Shown in pieces: positions 36,337 through 49,252 of a stretch of DNA of 64,000 nucleotides. The number at the start of each line of letters is the position of its first letter. The first letter of the stretch is position 1. A program made the translations under genes and the position numbers. Source of the stretch: Diospyros lotus (Eukaryota; Streptophyta; Magnoliopsida; Ericales; Ebenaceae); contig NC_068340.1 of the NCBI RefSeq assembly GCF_014633365.1, positions 20,625,879 through 20,689,878 of the forward strand, in the 5' to 3' direction. Below the pieces are notes generated by a model. That model searched no databases, was not told where the DNA came from, and worked only from the letters and a program-made list of their open reading frames with translations.

Positions 36337-38904
36337 TGTAATACTCGAGAAAATTCTTGAGGATATAAATGGCATATTATGAAGGATATAAATGGAATTA
36401 TCGAAAGAATGAGGATTTAGGGATCACTAACACAGTTTTAAAAGATCGAATTAACCGAAGGGAATACCCTGGACCTTAGATATTAAAAGAAAATGGAATA
36501 GTATCGACGAGTGAATCAAGATATGATTTTAGGAATCAAAAGAAGTTGAATCGGGAATAGTTTTCGGTACAGCTGTCGATCAAGCTGAGAAAATTGAATC
36601 GATGTAGGAAACATCCGAAAAGTCAATTGAGCGACTTGAGTACCTAGATTTTACATATGAAACAACCCTCTAGCGATTTCGGGTTGAAACGAAGGTAATT
36701 ATGGTCAAAACGATCAATCGGGCCAAAGTGTAATTTTTTAATTTTGCCTGAGAAATGTCAAAATGATAGTTTTTCAAGAATTTTGAGGATGAAATGAAGA
36801 GTACTAAACTTGTGGGCCTTAGTGGTATAGTTGGATAGATCATGAGTGCTTTGGAAAAGGCCAAAATGGCATTTGAAGAAATTAGGGGGGCTAAAGTGTA
36901 ATAAACAAAATTTGGGTGTGAATGCAAGGAAGAAATCGGCCGCCGCCTTTCATCGCACGTGGAGGCCATTTTTGGTGATGGGATGGCCGAGGGAGACCTA
37001 GGGGCCAAGGGTTTCGAATTTTGGGCAACAAATTGACCGCGTTTTGGTGTGATTTTGAGAGAGTGGTTAATGAGCTTTTGATCCTTGCATCAAGGAGAAG
37101 GATTTTGGAGCATTTGGGATCGTTTGGTGTGCATTTGGTGGCTATTCAAACTTGGCCGGAAAGCTTGAGGCAAACGTCTCCGCCGCACCTACAACTCGCA
37201 TTTTGGGGCATTTTTTGTTGGCTTTTCGGTCGGAAACTGGTCCCAACGTGATCGACTAGTTTAAGGCTTCAAGGGGGTACCTTTGGTTCAACCATCGGAG
37301 CAGTCTCCGCTAATCGGAGACGGGGAAAAAGGTGGCGCGTGACATAGGGGTATTCTTGGAATTTTATCGTAGTATTTTTCTAAATTTATTTTAGGAATTA
37401 TTGTGTTGAAAAATTTGAGAAAAAGTTTGAGGTGATAATTATTTTTGAATTATCGAGGTGAAAATTGGGAGTAAAATAGAGGAAATTATGAAAAATTGAG
37501 AAAAAAATGGTTTTTGATGTTCTTTAATTAAATATGGTGTTTAGGGATTTTGGTGACTCGAGGTTGAGTATAAGTTCGGGTGTTTGTGATTTGGCACGCA
37601 AACAGAGGTCATGCACGAGGATCGAGGTATTCCGAATACGTTCGAGGTAAGTGTTCTACCTAGAAATTTGGTTTTAACTTGTGAGTGTTCTACCCAGAAA
37701 TTTGGTTTTAACTCGTGAGTGGTTCTTCCCCAAAACTTGTTTACTATGGGTGCTTCTACCCTAAAACTTGGTATTTGTGTTATCTAAATGTATTGTGGTT
37801 TTATGCAAAATGGTTTTATTGCATGCGAACGGTAACCGGTGACGGTTGGTTTTATGAGGGAGGTTCGTCCCTAAACGTTTTGTATTAGTTCATTCCATTT
37901 TATAAAATATTATTTATATCATGCATTGAGTTGTGAAATGTAACATAGTCTTGTCTTTTGTGTTGTTCATTTGGAATGTCAGCTTAAAATGTTGTTTGGA
38001 TAGTATAGCCATAATTCTCCAAGAGTGTGACAGAATAATAGGGGTATCTTGTGTTGGTGCGCATGTCAGGATGGCCGCCTTTGTTTTCGTGCTGGGCCGT
38101 TTGGTCAGGGAAGTTGCACTAGGATGACTAGGTGGTCCATATGAGATTTGAGTTGGGACTGTGTAGTGGTTCCTGGATGCTTAGAGTGGGAACGTAATCT
38201 CTGACGTAAATGTGGTGAGCTAGGTTCCTGCGTTGATGTGACCCTCCTAGGCCGGGAGTTAGTAACGATTATTCCTAAGATGTTGGAGCGATGCGTTAAC
38301 CTTGCCCCTCTTAAGCTAGAACCACGTTGTGTCAATATGTCGGTATGGTGGCATAACTTTTAGAGAGATTGCTCTTTCCCCGTGGTAGGGTTAAGCGCTG
38401 TGGGATTCTGTTGAGTTAGGGCTTACCAGGATGTGCTGGTTTATTTCATGTCTTGCATACATTCTTGGAAACGTGTTTTTGAACTCTCACTTAGATGATT
38501 CATCATCTAATATGGACTTTGTCCCTAGAATATTCAAACGTTCCAGGTGAAGGTATTGGTGCGAAAGGGAAAGGGATTGCCGAGGAGTGACGGCGATTAG
38601 TGGATAGCATATAATATGTCGTGTTCAATTATGCTATTTATTTTGGTGACGTCATGTAAAATGTTGGTTTGACTTTATATTATGAATAAAGTGGATTCAA
38701 TTATGTTCTATTGAGGTTTCGATCTAGCTTCCGCATTTGAGGTGATGTACCTATCTTAGTTCATTAATGTTTCTAGGTTAATATATTGAGAAGGTATAAC
38801 AGAATCTTCAATGATCGATTTTTGTGTTGAGTTTCCATTGGAAGGAAAAAAGATATTCCTGAAATCTTACGTTACCTAACGCCTTGGGAAGACGAGGTGT
38901 TACA
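36337..38904 (+). repeat. 3' LTR of the Gag-only element, 2568 bp
   Basis: It runs from TGTAATACTCGAG to GAGGTGTTACA and is followed by the TSD copy cctac. It preserves the unit that the 5' LTR lost (about 36870-37882) and shows the empty site of the 5' LTR's solo LTR near 38600-38620. Confidence 0.88.
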
Positions 38905-41700
38905 CCTACTATCAAAAGACTGAGATTGAAAAAAATGGTGACAAAACTTCTACAATCCGGATTAATTCAACCAACTAATAGCCCATTTTCATCACCAGTT
39001 TTTCTAGCAAAGAAAGCTGACGGTACCTAGCGTTTCTGTGTGGATTACAGGGCTCTCAACAACATCACTGTGAAGGATAAGTATACCATTCCTGTCATTG
39101 ACAAACTATTTGATGAGCTTCATGGAGCTAGGTTTTATTCCAAACTTAACTTATGAACAGGGTATCATCAAAATCGTTTGGAGGAAGAAGACATCCCAAA
39201 GACTGCCTTCCAAACTCACAAAGGGCATTATGAGTTCGTGGTCATGCCATGTGGACTTAGAAATGCACCAAACATTTTTTAGAGCCTCATGAATGATCTC
39301 TTTCGCCCATATCTTCGAAAATTCATTTTAGTCTTTTTTTAATGACGTATTAGTATACTCAAAAACTTAGGAAGATCATTTGATTCACTTGCATGCTGTG
39401 TTGGAAATTTTATAAGCTAACTAGTTGTTTGTTAAAGAATCCAAATGCAAGTTTGGGGTCACTCAAGTTGACTACCTTGGACATGTGATCACAGTAATAG
39501 GTGTGGTAATGGATTCGACTAATATAAAATTCATTTTGGAATGGTCAATTCCAACATCAATTAAGGGGGTTAGGGGATTTCTCGAGTTAACTAGATACTA
39601 TCCAAAATTCATCTAGGGGTTCGCAAGCATTGTCGCACCACTTAACCACCTCTTAACAAATGAAGGATTCCAATGGGGTGAAAAAATGAACTCATCTTTC
39701 AATCAACTCAAGAAGGCGCTGACCTCACCTCTTGCTTTAAGTTTCTCAGATTTTCGAAAAGATTTGTGATTAAATGTGATGCTTGCAGAACCAGACTTGG
39801 AGCGATTTTGTCTCATGAGGGAAAACCAATTGCATATTATAGTGAAGCTTTGAAGGAATCCACACAGGCCATGTCCATCTACGAAAAAGAAATGCTTGCC
39901 ATCATCAAGTCCATTCGAAAATGGAGACCCTAGCTACCTACTTGGGAAGCCATTCACAGTAAGAACCAATCACCAAAGTTTAAAAGTATTTGTTAGTGCG
40001 AAGGATCACAACGCCAACTCAAACTAGGTGGTTGCCAAAAATTATGGGATACGATTACGAAATTGAATACAGGAAAGGGCCTGACAACCAAAGAGCTAAT
40101 TCCCTATCACGTGTAGCTGAGCTAATTTTTTTGGCAATATCCTTGCCCCATGCGGACTGGTGGTCGGTTTTGCAAAAAGAAGTATAACAAGACCCATATT
40201 GTGACGCTTTGGTTGAAAAGAGTTCCACCCACCCTCAGTTACACTTCCTTAAAAGAGATGGAGTCTAGTTTAAAGGTGATCAAGTTTACTCAAGTCCCAT
40301 TTCTACCTTAACTCCTTTGATATTATCTGACTGTCTCTCAGCTTCTATTAGTGGATACTATGGATATCATAAAACTCTTGCACAGATTAAATAGAGTTTT
40401 GTGTGGTCAGGTATACAGAAGTTAGTGAAAGAGTTCTTGCATGAATATAGTGTTTGTTAATGTTACAAGGCAGATTTCATGAGTTCGGCAAGGTTGTTAC
40501 AACCCTTAAAAATTCCCGAACGCATATGGTCTAATGTCTCCATGGATTTTGTGGAAGGCTTGCTACCTTTGATTAGGCATTCGGTGATCATGGGAGTTCT
40601 TGATCATTTGACAAAGGCTTATACGCACTTTGTTCCACTGAAGCACCCATATATTGATGCATCCATTGTAAAGGCTTTTGTCTCTAATATAGTGCAGCTC
40701 CATGGCGTTCCAACCTCTATTGTTAGCGACTGTGACAAGGTCTTACCGAGTTCTTTTGGAAAACATTATTTCAGTTACAAGAGACCAAGCTCTGTATGAG
40801 CTTGAGCTACGATCTACAGTTGGACGGCCAAATTGAGGTCGTTAATCGCACTTTTGAGCAACTTTTGCGATATTTTGCAAGAAATCAGACCAAACATTGG
40901 TTGGAATGGCTGCAACGTTTAGCTATAACACTATCATTCATTCTTCAAAAAAAATGTCCCCCTTTAAAGTTGTATATGGCATACCTCTCCTAATCTGTTG
41001 TCATATGTTCCCGAAACAACACGAGTTCAAGCTGTGGATGAACTTCTCATTGATCAAGACTTAATTTTGAAGGACTTATGCCATAACCTTGTCCAGGCCC
41101 GCAATCAGATGAAGTGTCAAGCCAACCAACACAGGCGGGCAGTGAGTTATCAGGTGGGCGAATATGTGTACTTAAAGTTAGAACCATATAGGTAGATTTC
41201 GGCTCTCTGTCATGGGGACACAGAAGTTGGCTACTCGTTTCTTTAAACCATATGAGATTGTTGACAAAATAGGATCGGTAGCATATAAGTTAGCACTTTC
41301 AGTGGGTTCCCAGATACACAATGTGTTCCATGTGAGCTTGCTACGAAAATATTATGGGTCAATTCCTCCTACAAAAACACGCCTAGAATTGATTTTTCCT
41401 GAACCAAAGTTACAACCACAACCTGAGGTAATCTTTGATAGGCGGGTACTATGCAAAGGCACTTACCAATCAAAGACTGAAGTCTTGGTTAAACTGAAAG
41501 GAACAACTGCAAATGATGTTACATGGAGAATCAATGGCATTTTTCCAGGTCCTATCCTAGCTTCATCCTTGCAGACAAGGATTTTGAAGGGTCGGAGGGA
41601 ATGCTGTGGACTTAGATGTTGGGCATCAGAAAGCCATGCATCGTGCATAAGGTGTATGGGTAGAGAGGCTTGGACGTTAGTCATGGTGGGTCCAAGTTAA
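38905..41700 (+). pseudogene. Gypsy RT, RNase H, integrase and chromodomain-like tail
   Basis: Reverse transcriptase resumes after the insert: [40 protein letters not shown] and [16 protein letters not shown]. The active-site region near 39330-39355 is frameshifted and reads FF-N-D rather than the usual two Asp. LGHVITVIG follows. RNase H has KCDACRTRLGAILSHEGKPI and EKEMLAIIKSIRKWR. Integrase shows WSNVSMDFVEGLLP, HGVPTSIVSDCDK, and then the Glu region (QLDGQIEVVNRTFEQLLR). The tail has HNVFHVSLLRKYYG and a chromodomain-like TEVLVKLKGTTANDVTWR. Stops are frequent in every section. Confidence 0.88.
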
Positions 41701-42635
41701 ACTTAGTCAATTTCCATTTAGTAGAAATAATAGTGGGGGAAGATTATTCACACATGTTTAGTTGGCATTAGTCCACTAAGGTTGTTTGCTTTTGTTAGTT
41801 GTTTGTCATGGAGGGATGTGTCTCTATTCTCTTGTTGCGTTATAACTGGATCCTATTTAAATTAAGGATCACTTGAATAAGAAAGACATTGATGTTTAAA
41901 TCCTATCTCCCTTGTTCTTCTCTATTCACAAATTAAACACATCACAAGCTCAAACTCCATGCTTGTATTATTTTCCCTTAAAGTACCAGTGCTATCTATT
42001 TTATCTTCTTATGCCCTTTCTTTAATTATTGGATAATTTATTATGATTTGTGAAGAATACAAATTTATTAAATGTATCTACATTAAGTCAAAGTTCATCT
42101 CATGTTATATAAATAAATTTATGATGGATAATATGTGATTGAGATACTTTCACTTTATGCGTGGTGAAATCCATATTATACGTTCAACAATATTACCTCC
42201 ACTTGGAAGTTTTAAGTATTTTGTCAAATGTAATGGGTGAAGATATTTTGCATTTGGATAAAGAATTGCAAAATATTTTGCATTGTGTGCTAATTAAATA
42301 GAACGAGACATTTTTTGTTAATGAAATTATTAGATATGATTTTTAAACAAATAAGATGCTTCATTGGTGGAGAAGGAACACTTTAATGAACCAAAACATG
42401 AATGCAATTCAACAATGGGTGTTCAAATGATGTCGATAATGTTTGGGATTTTTAATTATTTGAAATCTTTTAGTTTGGGCAAATGATGTTGTGGGTTTTA
42501 CCCTAACTTACTTGTTAGGGGTTTTAATTTACTTAATTTGAGTATAGTGAATCTGTTGTTGTAAAAAATACAACAATTAAATTTTATAACATGGGACTTG
42601 CTGAAAGTACCATGGTTGCCTAGAGGAACAAAACT
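41701..42635. other. Possible gypsy 3' LTR, then AT-rich DNA
   Basis: 41720-41990 looks LTR-like (tagtgggggaaga as a polypurine tract, a later AATAAG, and CT-rich stretches), but with no 5' partner to compare I cannot set its ends. 42000-42635 is AT-rich with nothing recognised. Confidence 0.35.
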
Positions 42636-42639
42636 GTTA

Positions 42640-43110
42640 CAAGAATGAGACTGTCTCAATGATGTGAGTGCCATAAGGATGAGACTACCTCAAGGATGTG
42701 AGTGCCACAAGGATGTAAATACCCAACTATATGTGAGTGCCGCAAGGATGAGACTGCCTCAAGGATGTGGGTGCTTCTATAAAATGAGTGCCATGAGGAT
42801 GTAATTTCCCAACTCAATGTGAGTGCCACAAAGATGAGACTGCCTCTAGAATGAGAGTGTCGCAAGGACATGAGTGTAGCAAAGACCAAAGCCTTTGCTA
42901 TACGAACATGAATGCCAAATATGCCTCAAGGATGTTGTCGTAAAGAAGGGATATTACCGTGAGGATGTTGCCGCAAGGGTGGTGTTATTGTAAGGATGAT
43001 GTTGCTGCCAGGAGGATAGTTCCGCAAGGGGGGGGTGGTGCCACAAGGTTTGTGTCTTGCTACAAAGATGTTATCGCAAGGAGGTTGCTGCACGGCTAGT
43101 GTCTTGCCGC
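42640..43110. repeat. Degenerate minisatellite, gagtgccacaaggatg units
   Basis: Variants of gatgagactgcctcaaggatgtgagtgccacaaggatgt repeat across the block. The short core ccgcaaggatg alternates with gtgagtg, with units of about 16-18 bp in larger sets of about 35 bp. Copies degrade to the right into ccgcaagg words that continue to 44080. Confidence 0.8.
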
Positions 43111-44080
43111 AAGGATCCTCCGTCTCCCTTTTGATACTCACAAAAAGAGTTAGAAGGCTCGCAAGAATCCTCGCCCACAATGACCCTCCAATACTTAAGT
43201 CAATACCCACAAGAAACAATATAAATGCTCTTAGTGTTTAGAGTTTACCAAAATTTTCAGATCTTTTTTTGAGTCCTATAGTGAGGTATTTATAAGGCAT
43301 TTAATCCCGATGGTGTCAGGTGTCAACAAGTGTCAATCATCCAACGGTGAGAATGAGGCCTTTTTGTTGCAAGGCCCATGATGCAAAAAAGAGTGCTTTC
43401 GCTGCAAAGATCTCACTACTACAAGGCCTATTTATGCATTGCACTGCTGTGAGACACATTGTCGCAAGGCTTATTTATGCTAAGATGATATCCTTACTGT
43501 GAAGCCCATTATGCCTTTACCGTATGATCCATCTTTACCGATACGATCACACTATCGCGAGGAATATACATGCCGATAGTAAGGATAGGCTTCAAGGCCA
43601 TTATCTCGAGAGGCTAAGGCCTTGCCGCGAGGCTTAGCCTTGTTGCGAAGGAGCACACTTCCTCTAGGATAACACTGCCACAAGGTCCTCTATGCTGAGA
43701 TGAAGGTCTATACCATAAGAATTGCCATGATGCAATGCCGTTAGCCGCAAGAATTTTTATTACTGCGAGGCTAAGGGGATGCTTGGGGTTACCAAGAGGC
43801 TAAGTCCTTCTCGCGAGGCTTGGCTTTTGCTGATACAATCACTCTGTCATTAGGGTACTTGGCTTTATCGAGAGAAAACTTAAGCTTTGTTGCAAGACCC
43901 ATCTCTGCCACAAGGTTTACTCTATTGCGATGATTTATCTTAAGGCACACTAACACAAGCCCTATTAGTGTCGAGATGATTTCTTTACTGTAAGGCCCAA
44001 CCTCAAGACCATTCCATGTTGAATTTATACTTTTACCGCAAGGCACACACATTGTCCTAAGACACACTGCCATAGGGTCT
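43111..44080. repeat. Decayed repeat rich in tgccgcaaggc words
   Basis: Scattered cores such as gccgcgaggctta, ttgccgcaaggc, and actgcgaggct recur every 30-60 bases with poor spacing. The stretch appears to be an older, diverged extension of the minisatellite at 42640-43110. No coding content is seen. Confidence 0.55.
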
Positions 44081-44469
44081 TGTTTAGGGATTATTTTACT
44101 TCAAAAATACCATTTTTTGTAGGTGGTACAACAAAATCAGTGATAATGGGTTTGAAAAATTATAACAATTCTTGACTTCTTCTAACATGTTGATATTTAC
44201 TTGATACAAAATGGCCTCAACATCATCATCTTGCAATGTAAGTATAGTATGTTTTCGAATGTTGAGTAATTTCATCAAATTTTTAATAATGTTTGATTTG
44301 ATATAAGTTATTTTAACATATATATTAATTAAAATTGTATAGATTTCAAATGTCAAAACAAAAAGACACTGCAAACAACCTTACTGATGACGGTTCAAGA
44401 CCTTCGCTAACATCAAGCAAGTTCAAGCTAATACTTATGCAACATCAATGAGCAATACTACAATACTTG

Positions 44470-45960
44470 GAAAGCCAAAGAGAAAAGCAATGAAAGTAAG
44501 GTTAGAGGTTTGGGATCATTTTACAGAATTTATAAATTTTAAGGGTGAGATGAAAGGAAAATGCAATTATTGCTCTAGGTAGTTTTATTGTGATAAAAAA
44601 AATAAAAATGAGATTGCTTCTTTAAGGAATCATATGGAATCTTGTAAAAAAACACCCTTATTCTATTGAAACCCAACAAATGCAACTACGATTGCAACCA
44701 ACTTCAATGAGAAGTGAGAGAGAAGGTGAGATATAGGTGCACTTATTAATTGAAAATTTGATCCAAGTACTTACTAGAAAGGTTTTAGCTCATATGATGA
44801 TGATATATGAGTTGTCTTCTAAATTTGTGGAGTGTGAGGAGTTTAGGCATTTTATATCAGTTATTTGTCCTAAATTTTAGATTCATTCTCGTTGAATTAT
44901 TTCTCATGATTATTTTAAACTATTTAAGGAAGAAATGTTGAATTTAATGAAAAAGTTAAAAAAATCTTATCAAAGAGTTTTCTTAATCACTGACACATGA
45001 TCATCTGTTCAAAGAATTAATTATATATGTTTAATGGTGCACTTATTGACAACAATTGAAAGTTGAAGAAAAAAATCTTAAAACTTTTATCCAATTTGTA
45101 GTCATAAAGGTAACGCCAATTCATTAGCAATTGAAAAATGTCTAATGGGATAGAAACTCGATAAAGTTTTACTTTGATGGTTAATAATGTTAGTTTAAAT
45201 GATCTTGCAGTTCACTTTAAGAAAAAAAATGCCAAAATAGGATTTTAGCATTTTGAATAGCCATTATCTCCATATGAGGTGTGCAACTCACATAATTAAT
45301 CTAGTTGTGCAACATGGTTTAAAAAATATTAATGAATCAATAACAAGAGTTAGAAATGTAGTGCGATATATTAGACAATCACCAGTTAGATTAAAGAAAT
45401 CCAAGGAATATGTTGATTTAGAAAAAAATGAATGTAAAGATTTGTTGTCTTTGGATGTTATAGCTAGATAGAACTCGACATAATTCATGTTAGAAACTAC
45501 ACAAAAATGTAAGAGGACTTTTGAGACATTTGATGAGCAAAATCCTTGTTTTAAAATAAATCTTGAAACAAGTAATTGAAATAAGGACTTATAACAACTT
45601 TTTATTATTGATAGGAGACATAAGTATGAGAATCAGACAAATGTTAAAAAGTTTGTTACATTATTGCAACACTTTTTTGAGCTCACTTTGCAGGTTTTTG
45701 GATCATCATATGTCACTTCCAATATTTTTTTCATGAAATTAATACAATTTATTATTTTTTTTACAAGAATAGCAAGATGGTGAAGATTTTGAGGTGCATG
45801 AAATGACAAAAAAGACGAAAAAGAAGTTTGAGAAATATTAGAGGGATTTGAAAAAAAAATGAATCACTTACTTTATATTGTTGTGATGCTTAATTCTAAG
45901 CATAAATTAGATTTTATAGAATATGCACTTCAAAAAATGTATCTAGGTAAAAAAAAGTGT
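44470..45960 (+). pseudogene. hAT-family transposase relic (BED finger, RNase H-like)
   Basis: 44500-44660 reads EVWDHFTEFINF, GKCNYCSR, then SLRNHMESCKK, a BED-type zinc finger (C-X2-C...H-X3-5-C/H). 44780-45000 has EFRHFISVICPKF and weak RNase H-like text. 45265-45490 contains LHMRCATHIINLVVQHGLK and, interrupted by TAG, the DVIAR-NST word that matches the family's TRWNST. 45840-45960 has LNSKHKLDFIEYALQKMY, as in the DUF4413 segment of plant hAT transposases. The C-terminal dimerisation domain is not recognised. Many stops and frameshifts make it a dead element; termini were not found. Confidence 0.8.
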
Positions 45961-48960
45961 TGGTGTTGTTTTGTCAATGAAGAATGCTATTTATGCTTTA
46001 TATGACAGTATAAGTAAAAATTGACACTTCAAGATAAAGCAAGAAAAATGTCTTAAGTTTCTATTCCAAGTGCTGTGTAGAGTGTTGGGAAAGAAAAATA
46101 TCAATCTATGAGAACAAAACTATTTCTTTCTCGTTACAAAAATCATAAATCTGCTAGTGGTAGTGGTATTCTAGGTTATATGGAAATGAAAAATATTTTC
46201 AATACGAAAAGGAAACAGGAAAGCGACATTTTTTTTAAAAAAAGTAGGAAATGGAAACGCAAAGTATAGTGTAAATTTAAGAAATATAGGGATTTTTTAA
46301 ATATAGTTTTTAATATAAAAAATTATAAAAATACATACATACATACAATCAGATTAGTATAAAATCCATCATTGTTCATAGCTCACATCTCATATATTAA
46401 TACATACAATCAAATAAACAATTCATCTCAGGCTTTTGAAATAAAAAACCATAGCTTAGAACCGCAACTTACATAAATGGATTTGGGATTCATTCCGCCA
46501 TATATATACATGCATAAACCATAACTCACATCTCACATATATATATATATATATATACATGCATACATACAGTTAAATGAACACAGACACAGAAAAAAAG
46601 AGAAGTAACAGTTAGATCTCAGATGAATAAAAAGAGAAAGGGTTACTTAGATAGAACGATTAGCGGCGACCTCAAAGGAAATGACGGTGGTGAGGCATCG
46701 AGATTCGACTAGTGGCAAGGCTTCGGGATTCAATGATCGAGATAGGGGTGATCTTCTCAAAGGAATGACAATCGAAATAAAGTGAAACAGAGCAAAAGAA
46801 AAAGAACAATCTTCGCGAAAGAACAACGACTAGAACAAAGCGAAATAGAACAAAAAAAAAGAAGAAGATTGAAAAGAGAGGGAAAATGGGGCTTCAACAT
46901 TTGGGATGTGTGCGTGAGTGACACCTAAGCGACTATTGTCGAAAATGCGTTTTCGGCCAATCTACGTAAATTGCAAAACGGTCCTAGAATGCTTCACAAT
47001 TTATAGAAATGGCCCGAAAGTTTTGGGCTGATTTCTTCTTTTCCGAAATGGGAAATGATTTGGAAGTGCTGAAACGGCGTCTCCGAGCCATTTTCATGCT
47101 TTAAAGATACTAGTGATACCCACTCAAAATTGAATAAATAAATATTTTAATAAAGTTATATTCATGTACATTTTCTATAAGATTAACAAGTTTAATCAAA
47201 AGTAAATATTATATTCAAACTAATCTAGAGTTTGTTTTATTTTTTTAAGCAAAACACATAAAGAATATTTTTAGAAATTATGTTATCAATATATTCCAAA
47301 CATTAAAATGGAATATTTGCTTATATAACAAAATAAATAAGTGACAAAAAGAGATGAACAATAATACAAAGTATCTCATTATATTTTTGTTATTTTAAAA
47401 CTCTAATAAATGAAGAGTTATTATATATAATTGTAAATGTTGACAACTATGAATGACCCCTTGTATTGAACTAATAAGTTTTTTTTTTTTTTTTTATCCT
47501 ATTATGAACCCAAACCTAATAGGGAAGGAAAAGTGAACCCTAACTCCATCCACACAGACTTGAGATTCTCTACCTATTCCTTAAATTACCTATTAAAACC
47601 TTATTAAATCAACTCTTAAGAGTGTTCAAAACCTCACCAAACATTGATTAAAATGAAAATAGTATTAAAATAAGAACAAATTGCAACATCTAGATTAACA
47701 TATCTATAATTAAGATTAAGATATTGAACACAAATCAAAATTGTAAAATTTAAATTTAAAAAATCAAAATAATAATGTGTAGGCAATTTGATTTTTTAAA
47801 AAAATAATAACTTATTTATGAGTTTGAATATAAACAATGCATATATATATATATATATATATGAGTTTGTTTTGAGGTGAGGTTGGTTGGAAAGGGAACC
47901 ATGTCCACTCTCTCCCTATACCCAATCTTGGTAATTTAAGTGCCTTCGAAGTTAAACTTAAATCTAAATTCAAAATGACACAGAAAAACTCACTTTGATG
48001 GCGATAATTTGTGGAGTGAGTACAAATTGTCACCCGTATCCAATGAAAAGGATAAGATTGAATTATTAATAGATAATTTGGAACTATTCTTATGGATGAT
48101 CCTAGTCCAACTCCTTATCTCATTCATAGGTGTTATTGCGTAGATTTTATTTGAATAGAAATATTTTTTCGTCAAATTGTTTGAATCTGTAAAAATAAAA
48201 AAAATAATCAAAAGGCGTAGGGAAGTTCTTTCGTAGATATTTCAATACTTAGATCAAATACCGAAAATTATGAGAACTATATTAAAACTAATATCTGATA
48301 CATACCTTTTCTAAAATGATTACATGCTTATTTATATAGAAATATGGAATAATCTTAATTAATTCGAGATTATAATTATTGTAGATAACAATCATCTTGA
48401 TTATTTTAGTTTGACTGGGATTAAAATTCTTATAAATAACGTTTACCCTGGTTTCTTTAATCTGACTATAATTAGGATTCTTGTGGATAATATTTAACTC
48501 AATATTTTTAAATTCTTTTAAAATTAGAATTTTTTATACATAATTGATTATCTTCCCTAAAAAAATTTTGGATGTCAAAATTTTATAGTTTGTGCCTTGC
48601 ATATGAGCTCCTCACTCTGCATATGAGAATTTTATGTCTTTTAGCCAAAAATGATATTTTGGACTCGACCTTTTCTTTTATCTTCTTTTTTTTAAATGAA
48701 TTTTTACCTTTAACACAATAATAAAGTTAGACATGATCTTATTGGCAACCAAAGGCATATGAATCTCAAAGTCGGGTAATATCGAGGTATTGTTCAACAA
48801 TACTCCAATAAGTTTTATTGATATTGTTTTTAGTTCTTCCAATCCTTAAAATATGACACATGATTAGAACCACAAAAAATCTAAAAGAAGATGTATAGTG
48901 GTATTTAAAATTTTTAAGACTTACATGCATTATTATCTTCTACTAAAGTATTATCGTAAT
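45961..48960. other. Intergenic, AT-rich, microsatellites
   Basis: The region includes catacata at 46330-46345, (AT)n near 46535-46555 and 47838-47862, and a T run at 47480-47498. A GC-richer patch at 46650-47090 (gcggcgacctcaaagg, gaaacggcgtctccgagcc) is unassigned. No coding sequence was recognised. Confidence 0.55.
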
Positions 48961-48961
48961 G

Positions 48962-49252
48962 ATAAGTTGAGTTAATTTGATATACTGAAATTTATAAATT
49001 TATTATTGTTAAGCTATCAAGGTTTATATTGTGTCCACAAAATTTATATCTTAATAATAGAATTTAATAATTAATATATTGACTTGAAAATTATCCTTTA
49101 GAATTTGGTTGAAATCATCTATTTTTCCTCTTTCTCAAGGGATTTTTTTGATAAATTTTCTCAAGAGATATTATTATAACAATCTTAAACTTTGAATTTT
49201 ATTTACGAATTCGAATGGTTTCTTTATATCATCACAAAGTTAGTACCTATAT
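48962..49252. repeat. Local duplication, copy 1
   Basis: The sequence from aagttgagttaatttgatat to aaagttagtacctatat matches 49588-49870 in order and orientation at most positions. Shared words include atttggttgaaatca and ctatttttcctctttct. The copy is interrupted at its right end by a SINE, beyond which its continuation (cagtacctacatcatatat) appears at 49551. Confidence 0.8.

Larger units (their letters stand above)
31365..38904 (+). mobile_element. Long-LTR, Gag-only LTR retrotransposon (TR-GAG type)
   Basis: The insert is bounded by a perfect 5-bp TSD, cctac (31360-31364 and 38905-38909), inside the gypsy reverse transcriptase. LTRs begin TGTAATACCC/TGTAATACTC and end GGTGTTACA. The internal domain is only about 2.1 kb (34213-36336) with a primer-binding site, a Gag with two zinc knuckles, and a polypurine tract. 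No protease, reverse transcriptase or integrase homology is visible, so it would have needed enzymes from a partner element. This layout matches non-autonomous TR-GAG elements; a deletion derivative of a gypsy element is the alternative. Confidence 0.85.
28565..41700 (+). mobile_element. Ty3/gypsy (chromovirus-like) element, old, with nested inserts
   Basis: Gypsy-order remnants lie on the plus strand: gag (28565-28780 and 30259-30620), protease (about 30750-31136), the start of reverse transcriptase (31171-31364), then the rest of reverse transcriptase, RNase H, integrase and a chromodomain-like tail (38910-41620). Two large insertions split it: a CACTA element in gag and a long-LTR Gag-only element in reverse transcriptase. 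Homology continues in order across each insertion. The 5' LTR is not visible; the 3' LTR, if present, lies in 41700-41990. Many stops and frameshifts make it a relic. Confidence 0.88.

Noticed and set aside
46175..47105. Mutator- or MITE-type inverted termini
   Set aside because: Both ends contain gaaa/aaac words, but no extended complementary match could be aligned by eye.
47812..48211. Two minus-strand open frames of 73 codons
   Set aside because: AT-rich sequence next to an (AT)n run; no domain and no gene structure.
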